Source of the DNA: Amoebophrya sp. A120
Lineage: Eukaryota; Sar; Dinophyceae; Syndiniales; Amoebophryaceae
Length of the DNA stretch: 64,000 nucleotides
NCBI GenBank assembly: GCA_905178155.1
Contig: CAJINV010000020.1
Location: forward strand, 620,001-684,000
Direction of reading: 5' to 3'
The stretch's first letter is position 1. Each line of letters starts with the position of its first letter. Positions 1 to 11,627 of this stretch are shown piece by piece. Under the pieces are notes generated by a model. That model had not been told where the DNA came from and ran no database searches. It saw only the letters and a list, made by a program, of their open reading frames with translations. The translations under genes and the position numbers were made by a program.

Positions 1-20
1 CGAGAGAAGCAAAGAGGCAG

Positions 21-56
21 CATACCATGCGGTCCGACGTCGGACCGCATGGTATG
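21..56. repeat. 36-bp perfect palindrome
   Basis: The sequence CATACCATGCGGTCCGAC is followed directly by its exact reverse complement, with no loop. A degenerate copy lies at 2731-2766. Confidence 0.95.
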
Positions 57-1584
57 GCGCGCGATGGTGGGCCGGCCTCTCGCGCCAGGCCGTCCGTGCG
101 TGCGGCATGCATCGCGATGTGGGGCCGACCCCCCCCGGTTGGGTGGGCTTCCCCGGCGGGGTGTTCTTTGGTTCAGGAAATGGATAACGCAACTCCCCCG
201 GGTGGCCCGCCCCACAAGCGAGCCGGCGGGCGGGGCCCCGTGGCCCCTCTGGTATGTTGCCCTCCAGCACGAGCCTGTGTGCCTGGGTGGTTTGCCTTCT
301 CTTGTAAGATGTACCGCAGCGACCCCGTGAGCCGGCTCTATCTCTGCAGCTTTCCTGACAAGAACCGCCAAAAACGGCCGGGGGCTTGGGGCGTTGGCTC
401 GCATTTTTTCGCATGTTGAAGATGAAAAAAACCCAAGCGCGCCCGCCTGTTTGGTTTTGTCTTCAATGAATGCAGTCGCCGGTGGGCTCAGTCGGCCGCC
501 GGTGGAAAGACTGTCTGAAAAAATGACGTAGGGGGGTCGGCAAACGTGGCACCCTTCTCAGGCGCCGGCCGCGTGGGATTCTGGCGCGCGACTTGGGGCG
601 CCCAAAAGGGCGCCCCAAAAAACCCGCCCGAAGCCAGAACAGCGAAGCCGTAAGTATGGCAGGGCCGCGAAACCGGTCGCGAATCGAAAGCGGCCGCCCT
701 TTTGCCGGGTTCTCAGCGGGGGGGCGCTAGCTTTGCAAAAGGCGCGGGCGCGAAAAATAACACACAACGCAAAAAAGAAGAAACGCGCCAAGCGCGCGAA
801 GCCAGCCCGCATTCTATGGGCCCGCTTTTCCCTCGGTTTTTGGGCGCCCCCCGCGGTGCCCGGGCCGGCCCGATAGCATCGGGGTTGGCTTTCGGGAAGG
901 CGTTTTGGCAAGTTGCCCAACGTCTGCCATTTTCCCCAACCGGCCGCCATACCGTGCGGCATAACCTTACCCACCCCGGCACGGCGGGCCCAGAAAAAGC
1001 AAAAAAGTGGTGTGGGCCAAGGTCGGCGGGCAAAGAAGCGGCGCCGGCCTCATTATCTCCGCCCCGGCGGCCATATTTGGCGCATTGAAGTAGGCGCGCA
1101 GCACGCCGCGCGGGCGGCCCGGCCTCGCACGTTCGGGCCGCATGGCGTGGCGCGCTACGCTTCGGTGGAGCTGCCCGCGCCTCACGTTTTGGCTCGGCGC
1201 CTTTCTTTGGGCGCTAGCTAGAGGCCGTCCGGCCTGCCCCTTTCTCTTTCATATTCGCCGCCCCCCCGCACTTACATACAAAGCGCCGAGACCATGCCGC
1301 CGCTCCCGAGTGCTCCGCCTCGGTCGCGGCGGCCTTGCGCGGCCGGCTTTTCGCGAGTAGAAAGGGCGCCGGCGCAGCAGGGGCGCGCGCGGGGCGCCAC
1401 TCACATGCTGCCCCGCCGGCGCGCGCAATAAGTTCGCCCAGGAGGCTCTGTCCCCATTTTCGGGGAGACCGCCTCAGCCATGTAGAAAAGGGGGGGGGCA
1501 GCAGGATTCTTCGCAAGCCTGGCGGATGCGCAAGCCTTCAGGCTTTTCGGCTTTTGAGGGCGCGGCGAAGTCTTCTGCTTGAGT

Positions 1585-1800
1585 GCCGAAAACTTGCCGA
1601 AAACTTTCCCCCGAACTTTCCCGAAACTTTCCCGCTTCGGGATCATTTTCGGACTCGAAAACTTTTGGCTGACTTTTCAACTCCCGGTCTGTAACTTTTG
1701 GTCGACTTTTCAACGGGAGAATTTTTCGGGAAGGTTTCGCGGAAGGTTTTCGCCGACTTTTCGGGAAAGTTCGGGGGAAAGTTTTCGGCAAGTTCTCGGC
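1585..1800. repeat. Hairpin with 42-nt arms
   Basis: Positions 1585-1626 and 1759-1800 are reverse complements with a single mismatch. The arms are made of short G/C-A/T alternations of the GCCGAAAACTT type, and related units fill the loop, so the structure looks like an inverted tandem repeat. Confidence 0.9.
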
Positions 1801-2730
1801 AAAGTTTCCGGCAGAGTTTTCGGTAGAGGGGCGGAAAAGTTTCGCCGCCCGGCGCCTGCACTTTGTTCCTGCCCGCCAGCCGGGCCGCCCTCGGGCGGCT
1901 GCCTTGCGCCCGAAAAGAGGCAGGCACAGCCCCCCGGCAGGCACGCCTGCGGTTATTGCGCACGTAGCCAGGCAAGCGGCCGGCCCCGCCCCGGCGGGCG
2001 GCCGGCGCTACGTTGTCGCATGCGCCACCGGGCAGCGGATTCACGCCCCGGGGGCGCCGGTGCGCGTGTAGCTTGCTGCGAACCAAGAGAGGGCGCCCGG
2101 GCTTCGGCGGTTGCTACCGACCCCCTGAACTTGGTTGGCGCGTTGCGCCGTTCGGGGCGCGTGCGGGGCATGCGCTCCGCGTACTCCACACTTGCGGCGG
2201 CCGGCGGGCTCTTGGGGGCCCGGGCGCCGCTGGGGTTGGCGTCGGTTTGCCCAAACCCATAGACGGAAGGAACACCCGGCCCGGCCGCGCCAGTCCTTCG
2301 CCCCCCCCGCCCGCGACCGACCTAGACCGGGGCCACAGTGTGCCGGCCGGCAACAGCCGCGCGGGCGTGGCGCCTCCCTGCGCACTGCTGAGCCCGGGCG
2401 GGGGAGGCGTGTTATTGGGGCGCCGAAGCGATTCCGCCGCATCCGCCAGGCGCCAGCCGGCCGGGGCCGGCCTGTCTGGGGGCCTCCCGCCCTCTGATAT
2501 GGGGGCGCGCCTGCATGTTGGGCCCCGCCGGCCTGCCTGCGCGCCTGGAATACCGGGCGGCGCCGCCGCGGGTCTACTTCCTACGTGCCGGCGGCCCGAT
2601 TGCCACCCGTCGTTCGTCTCGCCCTTCGCTCGCCCTGCGCCCCACCCTGTGGGCCGGGATTGGGCGATCTGTTTCGTCTCTATCTGGTCAGCCGGGGCCT
2701 GTGCGTTTGCTGTTTTGCTTTTCCGACAAG

Positions 2731-2766
2731 CATACCGTGCGGTCCGACGTCGGACCGCATGGCACG
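2731..2766. repeat. Degenerate copy of the 36-bp palindrome
   Basis: Shares the central GCGGTCCGACGTCGGACCGC with the perfect palindrome at 21-56 but has three mismatched pairs in the outer arms. Confidence 0.85.
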
Positions 2767-4481
2767 CTCGACACCGTTTCGGGCGGGGCGAGCCATGTTG
2801 GGGCGCCGGGCGATGTGGTTGGTGCACGGGCGGAACTGCGCCCCTGCGTGCGACGTAGGGGAGGGGACGTCGTGGGGGCTTAGTTACCCTCGGGGCCTGT
2901 TTGCTTGCTACGTGTGGGGCTGTCGGACGGTAAGCCGCTGCTGCGTGTGCCCAGCGTGCCAAATATAGCCTCCGTGGCGGAGGTGGTGAGGTCGGTGCCG
3001 CTGGCTGCCTTGCCCGCCCGCCGGCCGTTGCCCTGGCCAGCCACTGTGTCTTTTTTCTGGGCCCCCCGTGCCGCTTTTGGTATGGCCATGCCGCGTGGCT
3101 TGGCCGTCTTTTGGAAAGCATGGTAGTTCTTTGCCAAATTTTCAGAACCCCTGTCCGAAAGCTAGCCCTGGCGGTATGGGGCCGATCCGGGCGCCGCGGT
3201 GGAGCGCCCTGAAACCGAAGGCAAACCGGTCCCATGGCATGGGGATTGGCCTCGCGCGCTTGGCGCGCTTTTGCTTTTCTGTGTTTTTTCTTTGCGCGCC
3301 GGCACCCTTTGCAAAGCTTCCGCCGCATAGAAACCGGCGAAAAGGCGGCGGCCGCTTTCGCGGCCGGCCAAATGCTCCGAACGGAGCCCCGGCCCTGTCG
3401 TGCGGCTTCGCTTTTCTGATTTGCCGCGAGTTTTTTGGGGCGCTCTTTTGCGCGCCCCAAATCGCCAGAACCCCACGCGGCCGGCGCCTCAGCGGGGTGC
3501 CCCTTTTCTTTGTCGGCCCTCCTGTGTCGTTAGTATTATCAGCCGGCGACCGATAGAACCCGGCGCCGGCGGTTCGTTGAAGTCAAACAAAGCCCAACAG
3601 GCTGGCGCGCTTTGATCTTCCTCATGTGGAAAAGCGCGAAACAGCAGCACACACCGCCGGCAGCTTTTGGCCGGTGGTTGCTTTGCATTAAGAAAGCTGC
3701 CAGGGTCGGGCCGTTTCGCGGTGGCGGCCCGCCGGCGGCGGGAGGCGCGGGCGGGCGCCGCGGTTCGCGGTGTTTGTGAGGCTTGGGCGCGCGCGTTTTT
3801 TGGCGAGGGCGCGTGCTGCCCGGTGCCCGGTTGCGTCGGGTTTAGGGTCTGGCGGACCGGCCCCCTTCCCTGCGTCGGTAGCCCTCCTCCTAGTCCGTTC
3901 CCGGGTAGGCCTTCCGGGCCTGGGGGGGGGCGGGTGGGTGCGATGGGCGGTCATGGCCTTTTTCTTTAGGGCGCCCGCGCCGGCAGCCGTTGGCTGGGTG
4001 CGGTCGGCGGGTGCCCGGCGCGCGCACGCTTCGGCGGGTTGAAAGGCGGTCGCTCGGGCTTCGCCGATCACCCGCGGGACAAGAGGAGGCGTCGGCGCCC
4101 AAGACCTCGCAGGCGCCCCTGTTCTGTCGCTTGGAGTATCTTCGCTGCGTTTTTTCGTTCTGAGTCGCATTACCAAATCGTTTTCAATGCCGTGAAATCC
4201 TGAAAAGTCAAATGAAAAGTTTTGGAAAAGTTCGAATCGCCCGCCAATTAGTCGTTTTCCCTTGTAAACGGGTCTCCACCAGCTTCCACTGGGATTGCTG
4301 TCGGGAATTTAAAGTGTGAATTTGTAACATACAGAAGAGTGGTCGCGCGCACATCTTGTTCTGCGCGGCGCTAATCAACATCCGAGAAAGCCGTGAACTT
4401 TCCTACGCGTGACAGATTTTTTTAAACAAGAAAAGACAGTAACGATTTACCATGGTCAGCTCCGGCGGGGTCGGGGTGGTG

Positions 4482-5705
4482 TTACCCCACAACGCGGCCG
4501 TCATATACATAGTCTACTTCGCTAACTCCACCGGGCGGGGTGATGTCGTCTTCATACTTTTGCACCCCTTCGGGCCAGTCGTACTGCTCGTCGCCGATCT
4601 TGAAATAATCGAACATGTTCTGCGCGCGCGACTGTTCCTGCGCCAAGTCGTTCCGCTTGGAAGCGACTTTCTTCACCAGCTCCTCCAGCAGCTTCTTCCC
4701 CTCCGGCACGTCCGGGGTGATCTCGTTGATGCCCTGGGCGACGCGGGCAGCGAACACCAGATACTCGGAGGCGTCCCCCGGACAAAAGATGTTGAAGTGG
4801 GAGGCATACCTGAAAAAAAAACATCACTCGTAGTACATCGTGTGTGCCTAGGGTGCCACATAAAAGAACGCTGCACCGACCGCCCCCCACCGTGGAGAGG
4901 GTCACTTCCCGCAAAATCTACAAAAGAAATTTAGCCAAGAAACTTTCCAAAAACTACCGAAACACTACAAGAGCTCGACCAAAATTATACAAAACAAAAC
5001 ACATCGCTTTAATCTCCGCGATCGGAAAGCCGTACGCTGTCAGCGCCAGTGTGTGCTGGCGCCAACGGATTAACTTCCGGAAATTGGGCGGAACCGAAAC
5101 CCCGTCGAATTTTCCCAAAGCAGTCAAAGTCGCGATGAGGCTGGGTCGAGTTTTGACTTTCGAAACCACCACCGTAGCGCGCGAGTTGATGGCAGTGAAA
5201 ATGTGCCCGGGGATCCCGTCCAGGTCACTGAAGTTGCGGGATTTGCAGTAGTTGTTCAGAGCAGTAGTGGTCGTCTCCGCGTAAGCCACGTTGTCGAACT
5301 CCTTGGGTAAGGCAGCGTCCTGCGGCAAAGCAGCGGCCGCCGCGGACTTCTTCGCCGCCCGCACAACGGAGCTGTCGACGATGCTAGCGTGCTGGCCACG
5401 TTTCTTCGCCGCCGCCTGGATGTCATAAGCCGCCAACTGGATCACCTTGCCCACCGCCGTTTTGGCCATCACATATACGGGGGGAATAAACATCGCCCCG
5501 CCGCGAGTTTGTCACGCATAATCGAAAACCACACAAATATCATGCAAAAAATCTGCATGACAAACCACGGGGGACGATAATAGCACTGCCATAGTTCGGG
5601 CTGGTCCTCGAAAACTGCTTTTTTTTTGATTTTCAAAAACTCCGCCCGCTCCTCGTTGGTCGGGGGACGGGAGAGGGCCTTCTTGTTGCGCTTCACCATT
5701 TTCAA
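4482..5705 (-). CDS. Unrecognised small membrane-type protein, probable frameshift
   Basis: I do not recognise this protein. The first part (5705 down to about 5485) starts with a basic segment (MKMVKRNKK), then a hydrophobic stretch (FVMQIFCMIFVWFSIM) that looks like one membrane span. A second frame (5493-4991) continues with PPVYVMAKTAVGKV and an alanine-rich region. A GT-AG intron (4990-4810, donor GTATAA, acceptor preceded by a T-run) joins in phase to a last exon reading YASHFNIF and ending at 4482, rich in charged helix (KKLLEELVKKVASK) and containing YDWPEGVQKYEDDI. The first two parts are offset by one base at a run of six G (5479-5484, plus strand); one extra base would join them into a single protein. 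Either a sequencing or assembly indel, a frameshift, or two overlapping genes is possible. Size and single span would fit a small organelle membrane subunit, but that is speculation. Confidence 0.6.
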
Positions 5706-6890
5706 GCGGGGGGCGGGGAAATAGAGGGTCTAATTCCGGCAAGTAATAAGCGAAAAATACGATGTGCGTCCTAGTGAGTAGCGCGAGAAGCTTAAACGTG
5801 ACTCGTTCGAGAAAACTGATTAGCGAAAACCTGACGCCAATGAGCAATACAAAAAACCTAAACCGTGACGCTTTTGAAAATGGCCGCGACTTCCTGCCAG
5901 TGTGATTGTCTACGCAAGACAAATCTAGCCCCTGGGAAGCATTGTCCAGAAATGTAATTGGTGCCAGATGCGCACTAAGTAAGCATCGCAAAATCAAACA
6001 AATACGGGAGTGGCGCATTACAAATTCAGGCTTCCAAACTACTCAGAAAATCTTGCGGGCGCGCCAAGCATGAGAACCAGAGATCGGGAGGAGCTGAGCT
6101 GTTGATCAAGATCTTTTTCTTGCTGTGACATCAGACATACTTGCGCAGGAGCGGAGTCTTGTGATCCTAGCGGCAGTCAACCTGCGCGGAAAACAATAAC
6201 TCCTATTGAACTGGCCATCTATCTGCGGAGTTAGAGCTTCGAAAAAAACAGGAATCTTCGATCCTATGAGCGACATCATACGACCTCAATGCGCTGCGGT
6301 GGAGCGTGTGTTTTCGGTGCTACTGCAGTAGGAGCCTCAAGTTTATTACTGCGGACCCCGCAAGGGCCGGAGGTCAGGGTTATAAATTATTCGTAGTGGA
6401 GGCTATATAAAGTGACTTCATAATGAAGCGCCGGAATTATTTTACGGTCCAGAGACCCCAACGAAACTACCCCCCCCACTCCGCTTCTTCTGTGCGCGTG
6501 CAAAACCTGGGCCGTCACGCCTGGTTTGAGTTTTTGAGTTCACTGCGAAGTTGAATCGTTTTCCCAAATTTTTTTTGTGCAAAAACAAACTTTTGCCAAA
6601 TTCCTATTTTGCATTCCCAAACTTTTTTTGTGCAAAAAAAATTCCGTCGCGGACCCCCGGAGAGGGCCGAGAGTGCAAAATCCCACACGTTTTTACAAAA
6701 ATACCTTCCGAAGGGGCTCCCCGGGTGATTTGTTTGTGGGCCCCGTGCGTCCCGTCTGCGTCCCGTGTGTGGTCCGTCGAAAATTTGGGAAAACGAAAAC
6801 ACGAAAAAGCCGGAAGCTTCGGTCCGCGAATCCTTGAAAAACTACCGCAGTCCGACCCTCCTGAGCGATCTTCTTTTGGCTTCCCAAAAA
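5706..6890. other. Intergenic, no gene seen
   Basis: AT-richer DNA between two minus-strand genes. It contains a short tandem motif (TTCCCAAA followed by T-run and GTGCAAAAA) at about 6560-6585 and 6614-6640. No open frame with protein-like composition was found. Confidence 0.5.
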
Positions 6891-9800
6891 CTACTGGTCG
6901 CAATCTTCCTCCGGCTGGAAGTCGCGCAGGCCCTCAGCGCCGTCGGATAGCGGCCGCAGACGCCACATCGCCCTGTCGGGAATTTTTCGAAATTCCTTCT
7001 CCTTTCTCTTCATTTTCTCATCATTCAGAACCATGTGGCCCCGCGACTCGTCAAAAGACGCCAAAACCAGCTCCCACTGCTCCGCAACCACTTTTCCCAC
7101 CTCTCGGTCCTCCGTGCGTTTCGCGACAGCAGCCTTCGTTTCGTCGCCGAGGGATTTCAGAACGAATGCGTGGCGCGCGGCCCATATGTTCAGGACGTGC
7201 CGCACCTCATGCGGTGGCGAGTTACCCGTGATAGAGACCTCGAGCGACTTTTTTCCAAGAATATCGAAAAGCCAGTCCACCTCGATGAATCTTCTTGCAG
7301 TGTTCTTGTCGCGTGGCAGAATCTTCAACGTCCTACTCTCGAGCGGCTTCAGGCCTTTCTCGATTCTTTCGAAAGTGTCCTCGCTATCTCCGCTCTTGAT
7401 GAAGTAGTCGGAAAGGTCAGCGTCGCGCCGCTGCTTCGCGAATTCCTGCCGCATGGCGTTTCTTTCGGCCTCCGACAGCTGCATCACGGTGAGCCGATCG
7501 CGCACCTTGACCAGGTGCTGCTGCGCAGCTTCCTGCTTAGTGGCTGTGCTGGCGATCTGCTCCCGCAAGATTTCCAACGCCCCGCCCGGGGTGTCTTTGC
7601 TCGCGCCCAGGTCTGTCTTTTGCCGCTTCGCAGGCGGGACTGCAAGTTCCCCACTGTGTTTCAGGCTTGCCAAGAATTGCCGCAGCTCCACCGGGTCATC
7701 GATCTCCTGAGTTTTCCTCTTAATGTCCTGCGGGAGAGTGTGCTGCACCTGGGGCCCCGCTGGATCGGAGCCGATGTTCTTAGTCGCATTCGCCTGTCCA
7801 GCTGCGGGACCCGGGGAAAGCTGATCGAGATGTAACCGCCCACCGACCCGCACAGCGCGCTGTTGGTCAACAACACCTGCTACATGCACCCAAACACTTT
7901 GCTGCCCGAAATCCAGCCCCGAGCCCGTGCGCGACGCCAGGTCTTCCGGTGGGATCACCCAGTGTCCGTCTGGCGATCGATCGAGATGAATTCCCCAGAA
8001 GCCCATGGGGGTAAACTGGACCGACAATACTAGAAAGCCTCGGCGCTGGTCCTTGGCGGGGAAAGGGAAACCATCGCCCGGAATCGGGCCCATAAACTCG
8101 AGCAACAGGAGCCGGGCTATCGAGCGGACATCTTCCTCCGGGCCGTCGTCTGCCTCCTCCTGCAGAACATCGGGGTCGTCCGAAGCATCAGCGCCAGCGG
8201 CTGCTGCACCGCTTCCCGCCCCGGCAGCAGCCGGCTTCGGCGCCAGGCCCTTCGCCATTTTCACCACCGTCCAAACCGTTCCACTACTGGATGCTCCTTG
8301 AACCTGTGCCGCCGGCGGGCTAAGCCTTTTGCCCTTTCTCTCACAAAACTCCGCCCGCGCTTTTTGCGCGCCGTCCACACCAACTGCTGCCCAGCTTCCA
8401 GCGACGAACTTCTTCATCGAGGCGTAGAACCACGAGCGGTAGGTTGACTTGGACTGAGCCGAGCGCCGCGATTTCTCCTCCTGCTGCGCTTCCGCCATTT
8501 CCTGCAAATGCTTCGCCGTTGCCTCTTGAAACTCTTTCTCCGCCCGCTGTTTGTGCCAGTCCTTCGTGGCCTGGCTCTCATTTTTCCAATCGGAGCGAAC
8601 CGCCAGCCCCATCTCGTTTGTCCCGCCAGTCAACATCTCCCCCACATACAGGTCGACAGCCCGGGCTTGCTTCGGCGGATCTAGGTCCCAGCAGGTCTTC
8701 GCGTCCAGAACCTTGCTGTCGAGATTCTGCGCACTAAATAACATTTTGCGGACCAGAAACGCGGACGCCGACGCAACGCTGCGGGAGCTGATGGACCGGA
8801 GGTGCTGCTGGTAGTGGGCGTGCAGCTGCTCCACCGATATTGGCGAAGTGTTTTCCCGCAACCAGGATAAGATGAAGCGCTTTATCACGTCCTGTGCCTG
8901 CGCAACTGGGAGACCTCCGATAACCGCACCCAAACGCTCCACCGCCCTCTCACTCGGATCACGATAACTGACCACCTTATGCTGAAATTTTTCCGCCGCG
9001 GATTTCACCAGATGCACCCACGACCCGCTCTTGACCTTCATCAGCTTCGCCATTAGTTCGTCGTAGGCGTGCCGCTTCTGGTTCTTCTGTACAACGGTTG
9101 CGGAAAGTGAAAGAAGCCCTAGAACGGTGCCGGTTTTCAGTTTTTTCATCTGATCCGCCGACGCCCCCCACAGCTTCCAAAGATCGTCGGTCTTTGCGAG
9201 TCGAAGGCACTTCTGGAGATCCCTCTCGAACTTGTTCATCCAGGCTGGCCACCGGTCGGCGGTCTTCTTCAACATCATCCGCTTCTGCAACTGCGCGGCC
9301 GGGAATGCAACTAGGGAAACCGCCAGACACAAAAGGCGAGACTCCTGCTCGTCGGCTTCGAACTTGAAACGATCACCCCCGCCAATGTGTGGCTCGGCCC
9401 AGCTGCGGCGCCACTCGGCCCAGTTCAGCTCTCCTTTCAGGACCGCATGGCGCAGCCAACGCACTGCAGTTTCCGCGGCTGCTTGGGCGGTGGCCGCAAA
9501 ACGTGTGAAGCCCGGCCGCGTTGGTCGAACAAATGCCCCGTGAGTACTTTTTTCCCCCATTTTCATCAGCCTCTCGTCGTCAGCGCCGGTCAGGAGTGTG
9601 TCTCCCTCGTTTGGCTGAACACTCAGCCTGCCTTCCGCTTCCGGGTAAACAACCCTTTCCCCGACCCGCTTGCTGTCCAGTCCCATCATTTGGCAATATT
9701 CGCGGAAAACAGATCGCTGCGGATCCCCTTCTGTTGTAGCGTCTTCTACCGCCACCAGCCCCCGGTCGATCATCTTTTGTATGTTGTCCTGGATAGTTGC

Positions 9801-10812
9801 TGTCTGTGCGGAGTAGAGACGGGCTACTAAAAAAATTCTCTTTTCCAAAGCCTTCACGTTTTTCCCGAGAAGGTCGCAGACGAGGCTGCAGGCGTCTTGC
9901 ATCGAGTGGCTGACGGCGTGTAGACTACAAAACCGAGCGACACAGACTGCCCTCGGACTCAAATCGTGCACCCACTGGCAGAAGAGGTGCAGGGCGCCCA
10001 CGTTCGACTTCGCCGCGTCCACCACGATACTCACCTCCAGCACACCGGTCGCGCCGGTGGCCGCCTCCTTGAGCCCCGGGACGGAGGCTAGCAAATCAAA
10101 AACCATATCTGTCTCCGTTTGGTCGTCGTAGTGTTGCTTTTGAATCAGCCGCACCTCCGACGGCGTATTGAAGGTGATCCAACTTGCGCTGTCGGCTTTT
10201 TCTGGTTCAACATCCGAAAGAAGCCAGCTGACGTCACAGATGGTTAAAAACGCCTTGGCACTGCGGTCGATCGTCTGCCCGTAGCTCTGTTGTGCCCGAT
10301 GTCCGACCGGTGTTGCGTCCGCTTCGATACGAGTTAGCTTGTGGGTGGGCGTAAATGACTTGCACAGCTTAACCATGGCCGCCTTGTAGAACTGCATGAC
10401 GAGGAAGACGATCTTCGAATAAACCCGAGCGTGCCACTTCGAGATGAAGATGGAAATGCGTAGGCGCGGCGGCATTTGTGTTGCAGGATGTGATTGAGAA
10501 CATACATCAATCACGCTGTCCTCGCAACACAAATGCTGGCGCGCCTACAATTTCCATCGACATATTATCCGGCGCGGGCTGGTGCTTGAAGAAGCCGTCG
10601 ACGGAGTTGTTCCGGTTCTCCTCCTCTCCACTCTTCTGGCCCACACCTGCAACTTTCGCGTCGAGGTCCGGGACATCAAACTGCCTGGCCGGCAGGGTGC
10701 GGCCTTCCTTTGGAGCTGAATCCGAATGCCCCCCGCGTGGTGGCGTCGCCCAATCTGCTGCACTCAGTTTCTCCCCGGCCTTCAGCCGGGCCATCAAGCT
10801 CTTCGGTGCCAT
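6891..10812 (-). CDS. Unrecognised 1269-aa protein
   Basis: Exon 1 runs 10812-10549 and begins MAPKSLMARLKAG; exon 2 runs 10436-6891, an uninterrupted frame of 1182 codons including stop. They are joined in phase by a 112-nt GT-AG intron (10548-10437) that is mostly one hairpin. The protein is globular-looking over its first 700 residues, then becomes charged (EEADDGPEEDVRS) and ends with basic, Glu-rich segments. No family is recognised. Spaced acidic residues in hydrophobic strands (FLTICDVSWLL, VSIVVDAAKSNVGAL) followed by a Cys/His cluster (FCSLHAVSHSM) would be compatible with an RNase H-like or transposase fold; this is only a visual suggestion. It differs from its neighbours in having no introner in 3.8 kb of coding sequence and little low-complexity sequence, which could mean later arrival or origin from a mobile element. 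Confidence 0.75.
10437..10548 (-). other. GT-AG intron forming a long hairpin
   Basis: On the minus strand the intron starts GTAGGCGCG and ends CTCGAAG. About 48 nt on each side of a short loop around 10505 pair with few mismatches, and the pairing runs slightly into exon 1. It has no TAT/ATA ends and no direct repeat, so it is not counted among the introners. Confidence 0.7.
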
Positions 10813-11137
10813 CGCTAATCGTTTCAGCTTTCTAAGTCCTGCAAGTTCTCGTAGCGATAGGGAAACACTGCGAAGTAACCAAATTCCGATGCTGTGGGAA
10901 ATCTAGATGAAGTCTTCTAACGTTTCCAATATCGGTCGCTGTGAAAAAACATGTCCACTGTCGGTTTCGGCGTATGCTATGCAAAATTGAGACCAAACCT
11001 ATTCTATCTGAGAAAACCATGTGAGCCACTTGGAACGCTGCTGCTTGTATGGAACAATGGAGGATCCCGACCATCTTTTTTGAATTCGTTTTTTTTGAAA
11101 ATGAGTGCAATTTGTTTTCGATTTGTTCGTTAGGGGT
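10813..11137. other. Intergenic between divergent genes
   Basis: Lies between the start of the 1269-aa gene and the truncated cyclase. No cyclase exon or other gene is visible. Confidence 0.5.
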
Positions 11138-11317
11138 ACTTTCGCGCTAATGATTTTACATTCTCACAAATTTGCGAAGGGCTAAGCAGCGCCTAAATCT
11201 GTGCCAAACATGTAATGCAAAAGGCGCAATCTTCCCCCTTGCTCTTGCACTTTTGCCATTCTTGCATTACAAATCCATGTAACAGTTGAAGAGAATGTAA
11301 CGGTTGAGAGCGCCATA
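11138..11317. mobile_element. Introner C1, left end damaged
   Basis: The right end (GCGCCATA) and interior match C3 at 35809-36044, including the block around GCGAAGGGCTAAG. The left end is degenerate and part of the subterminal repeat is deleted. AAGTT follows the right end, but no matching left repeat was found. Confidence 0.7.
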
Positions 11318-11363
11318 AAGTTTTTGAATTCCTACGAAATCCGGATGGGGTTCGGGCTGCACT

Positions 11364-11627
11364 TATCAAATGCCAAAATGTCTGGGTCTGGAAGATTCCG
11401 ACATCTGTCATGCTAGTCTGGCATGACTCTGAGCTCTGTATTGCGTGGCCGCAAAGAGCTCCTACTCCCTGTCATGCAAAAACGCAGTTTCTCATGCGGG
11501 ATACGGATACGCAACTCAGAACCATGAGAAAAGCTTGTCATGCTTGGCAGCGCATTACAGTGAGTGAGCTCACTATTCCCTTCCTTGCATCACAAGTTTC
11601 CAGACCCAGACATATTTGCATTTGATA
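11364..11627. mobile_element. Introner B1
   Basis: Ends TATCAAATGC and GCATTTGATA, then the B motif TGTCTGGGTCTGGA and its complement. Flanked by perfect GCACT repeats. Excision restores GLHCGWAIEG, a conserved cyclase block. Confidence 0.95.

Larger units (their letters stand above)
424..3640. repeat. Large imperfect inverted repeat
   Basis: The left arm (about 424-975) matches the reverse complement of the right arm (about 3085-3640). The match is clearest between 545-620 and 3425-3500, where most bases agree and several identical runs of 10-20 nt occur. The same order of blocks is kept along both arms, so this is one long inverted duplication around a spacer of about 2.1 kb, not chance similarity of GC-rich DNA. 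Arm limits are approximate because they were aligned by eye. Confidence 0.8.
1..4430. other. GC-rich non-coding island
   Basis: No convincing gene is seen here. Open frames on both strands are GC-driven shadows with no recognisable domain, and they overlap each other freely. The stretch is far richer in G+C than the rest of the window and is organised around inverted repeats (listed separately). It ends abruptly near position 4140, where base composition returns to normal. It may be a heterochromatic or structural repeat block, or a decayed mobile element; nothing in it identifies a transposase. Confidence 0.6.

Noticed and set aside
558-3556. Long overlapping frames on both strands of the GC-rich island, two of which resemble each other
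   Set aside because: Their similarity comes from the inverted DNA repeat. Reading frames are not conserved apart from that and no domain is seen.
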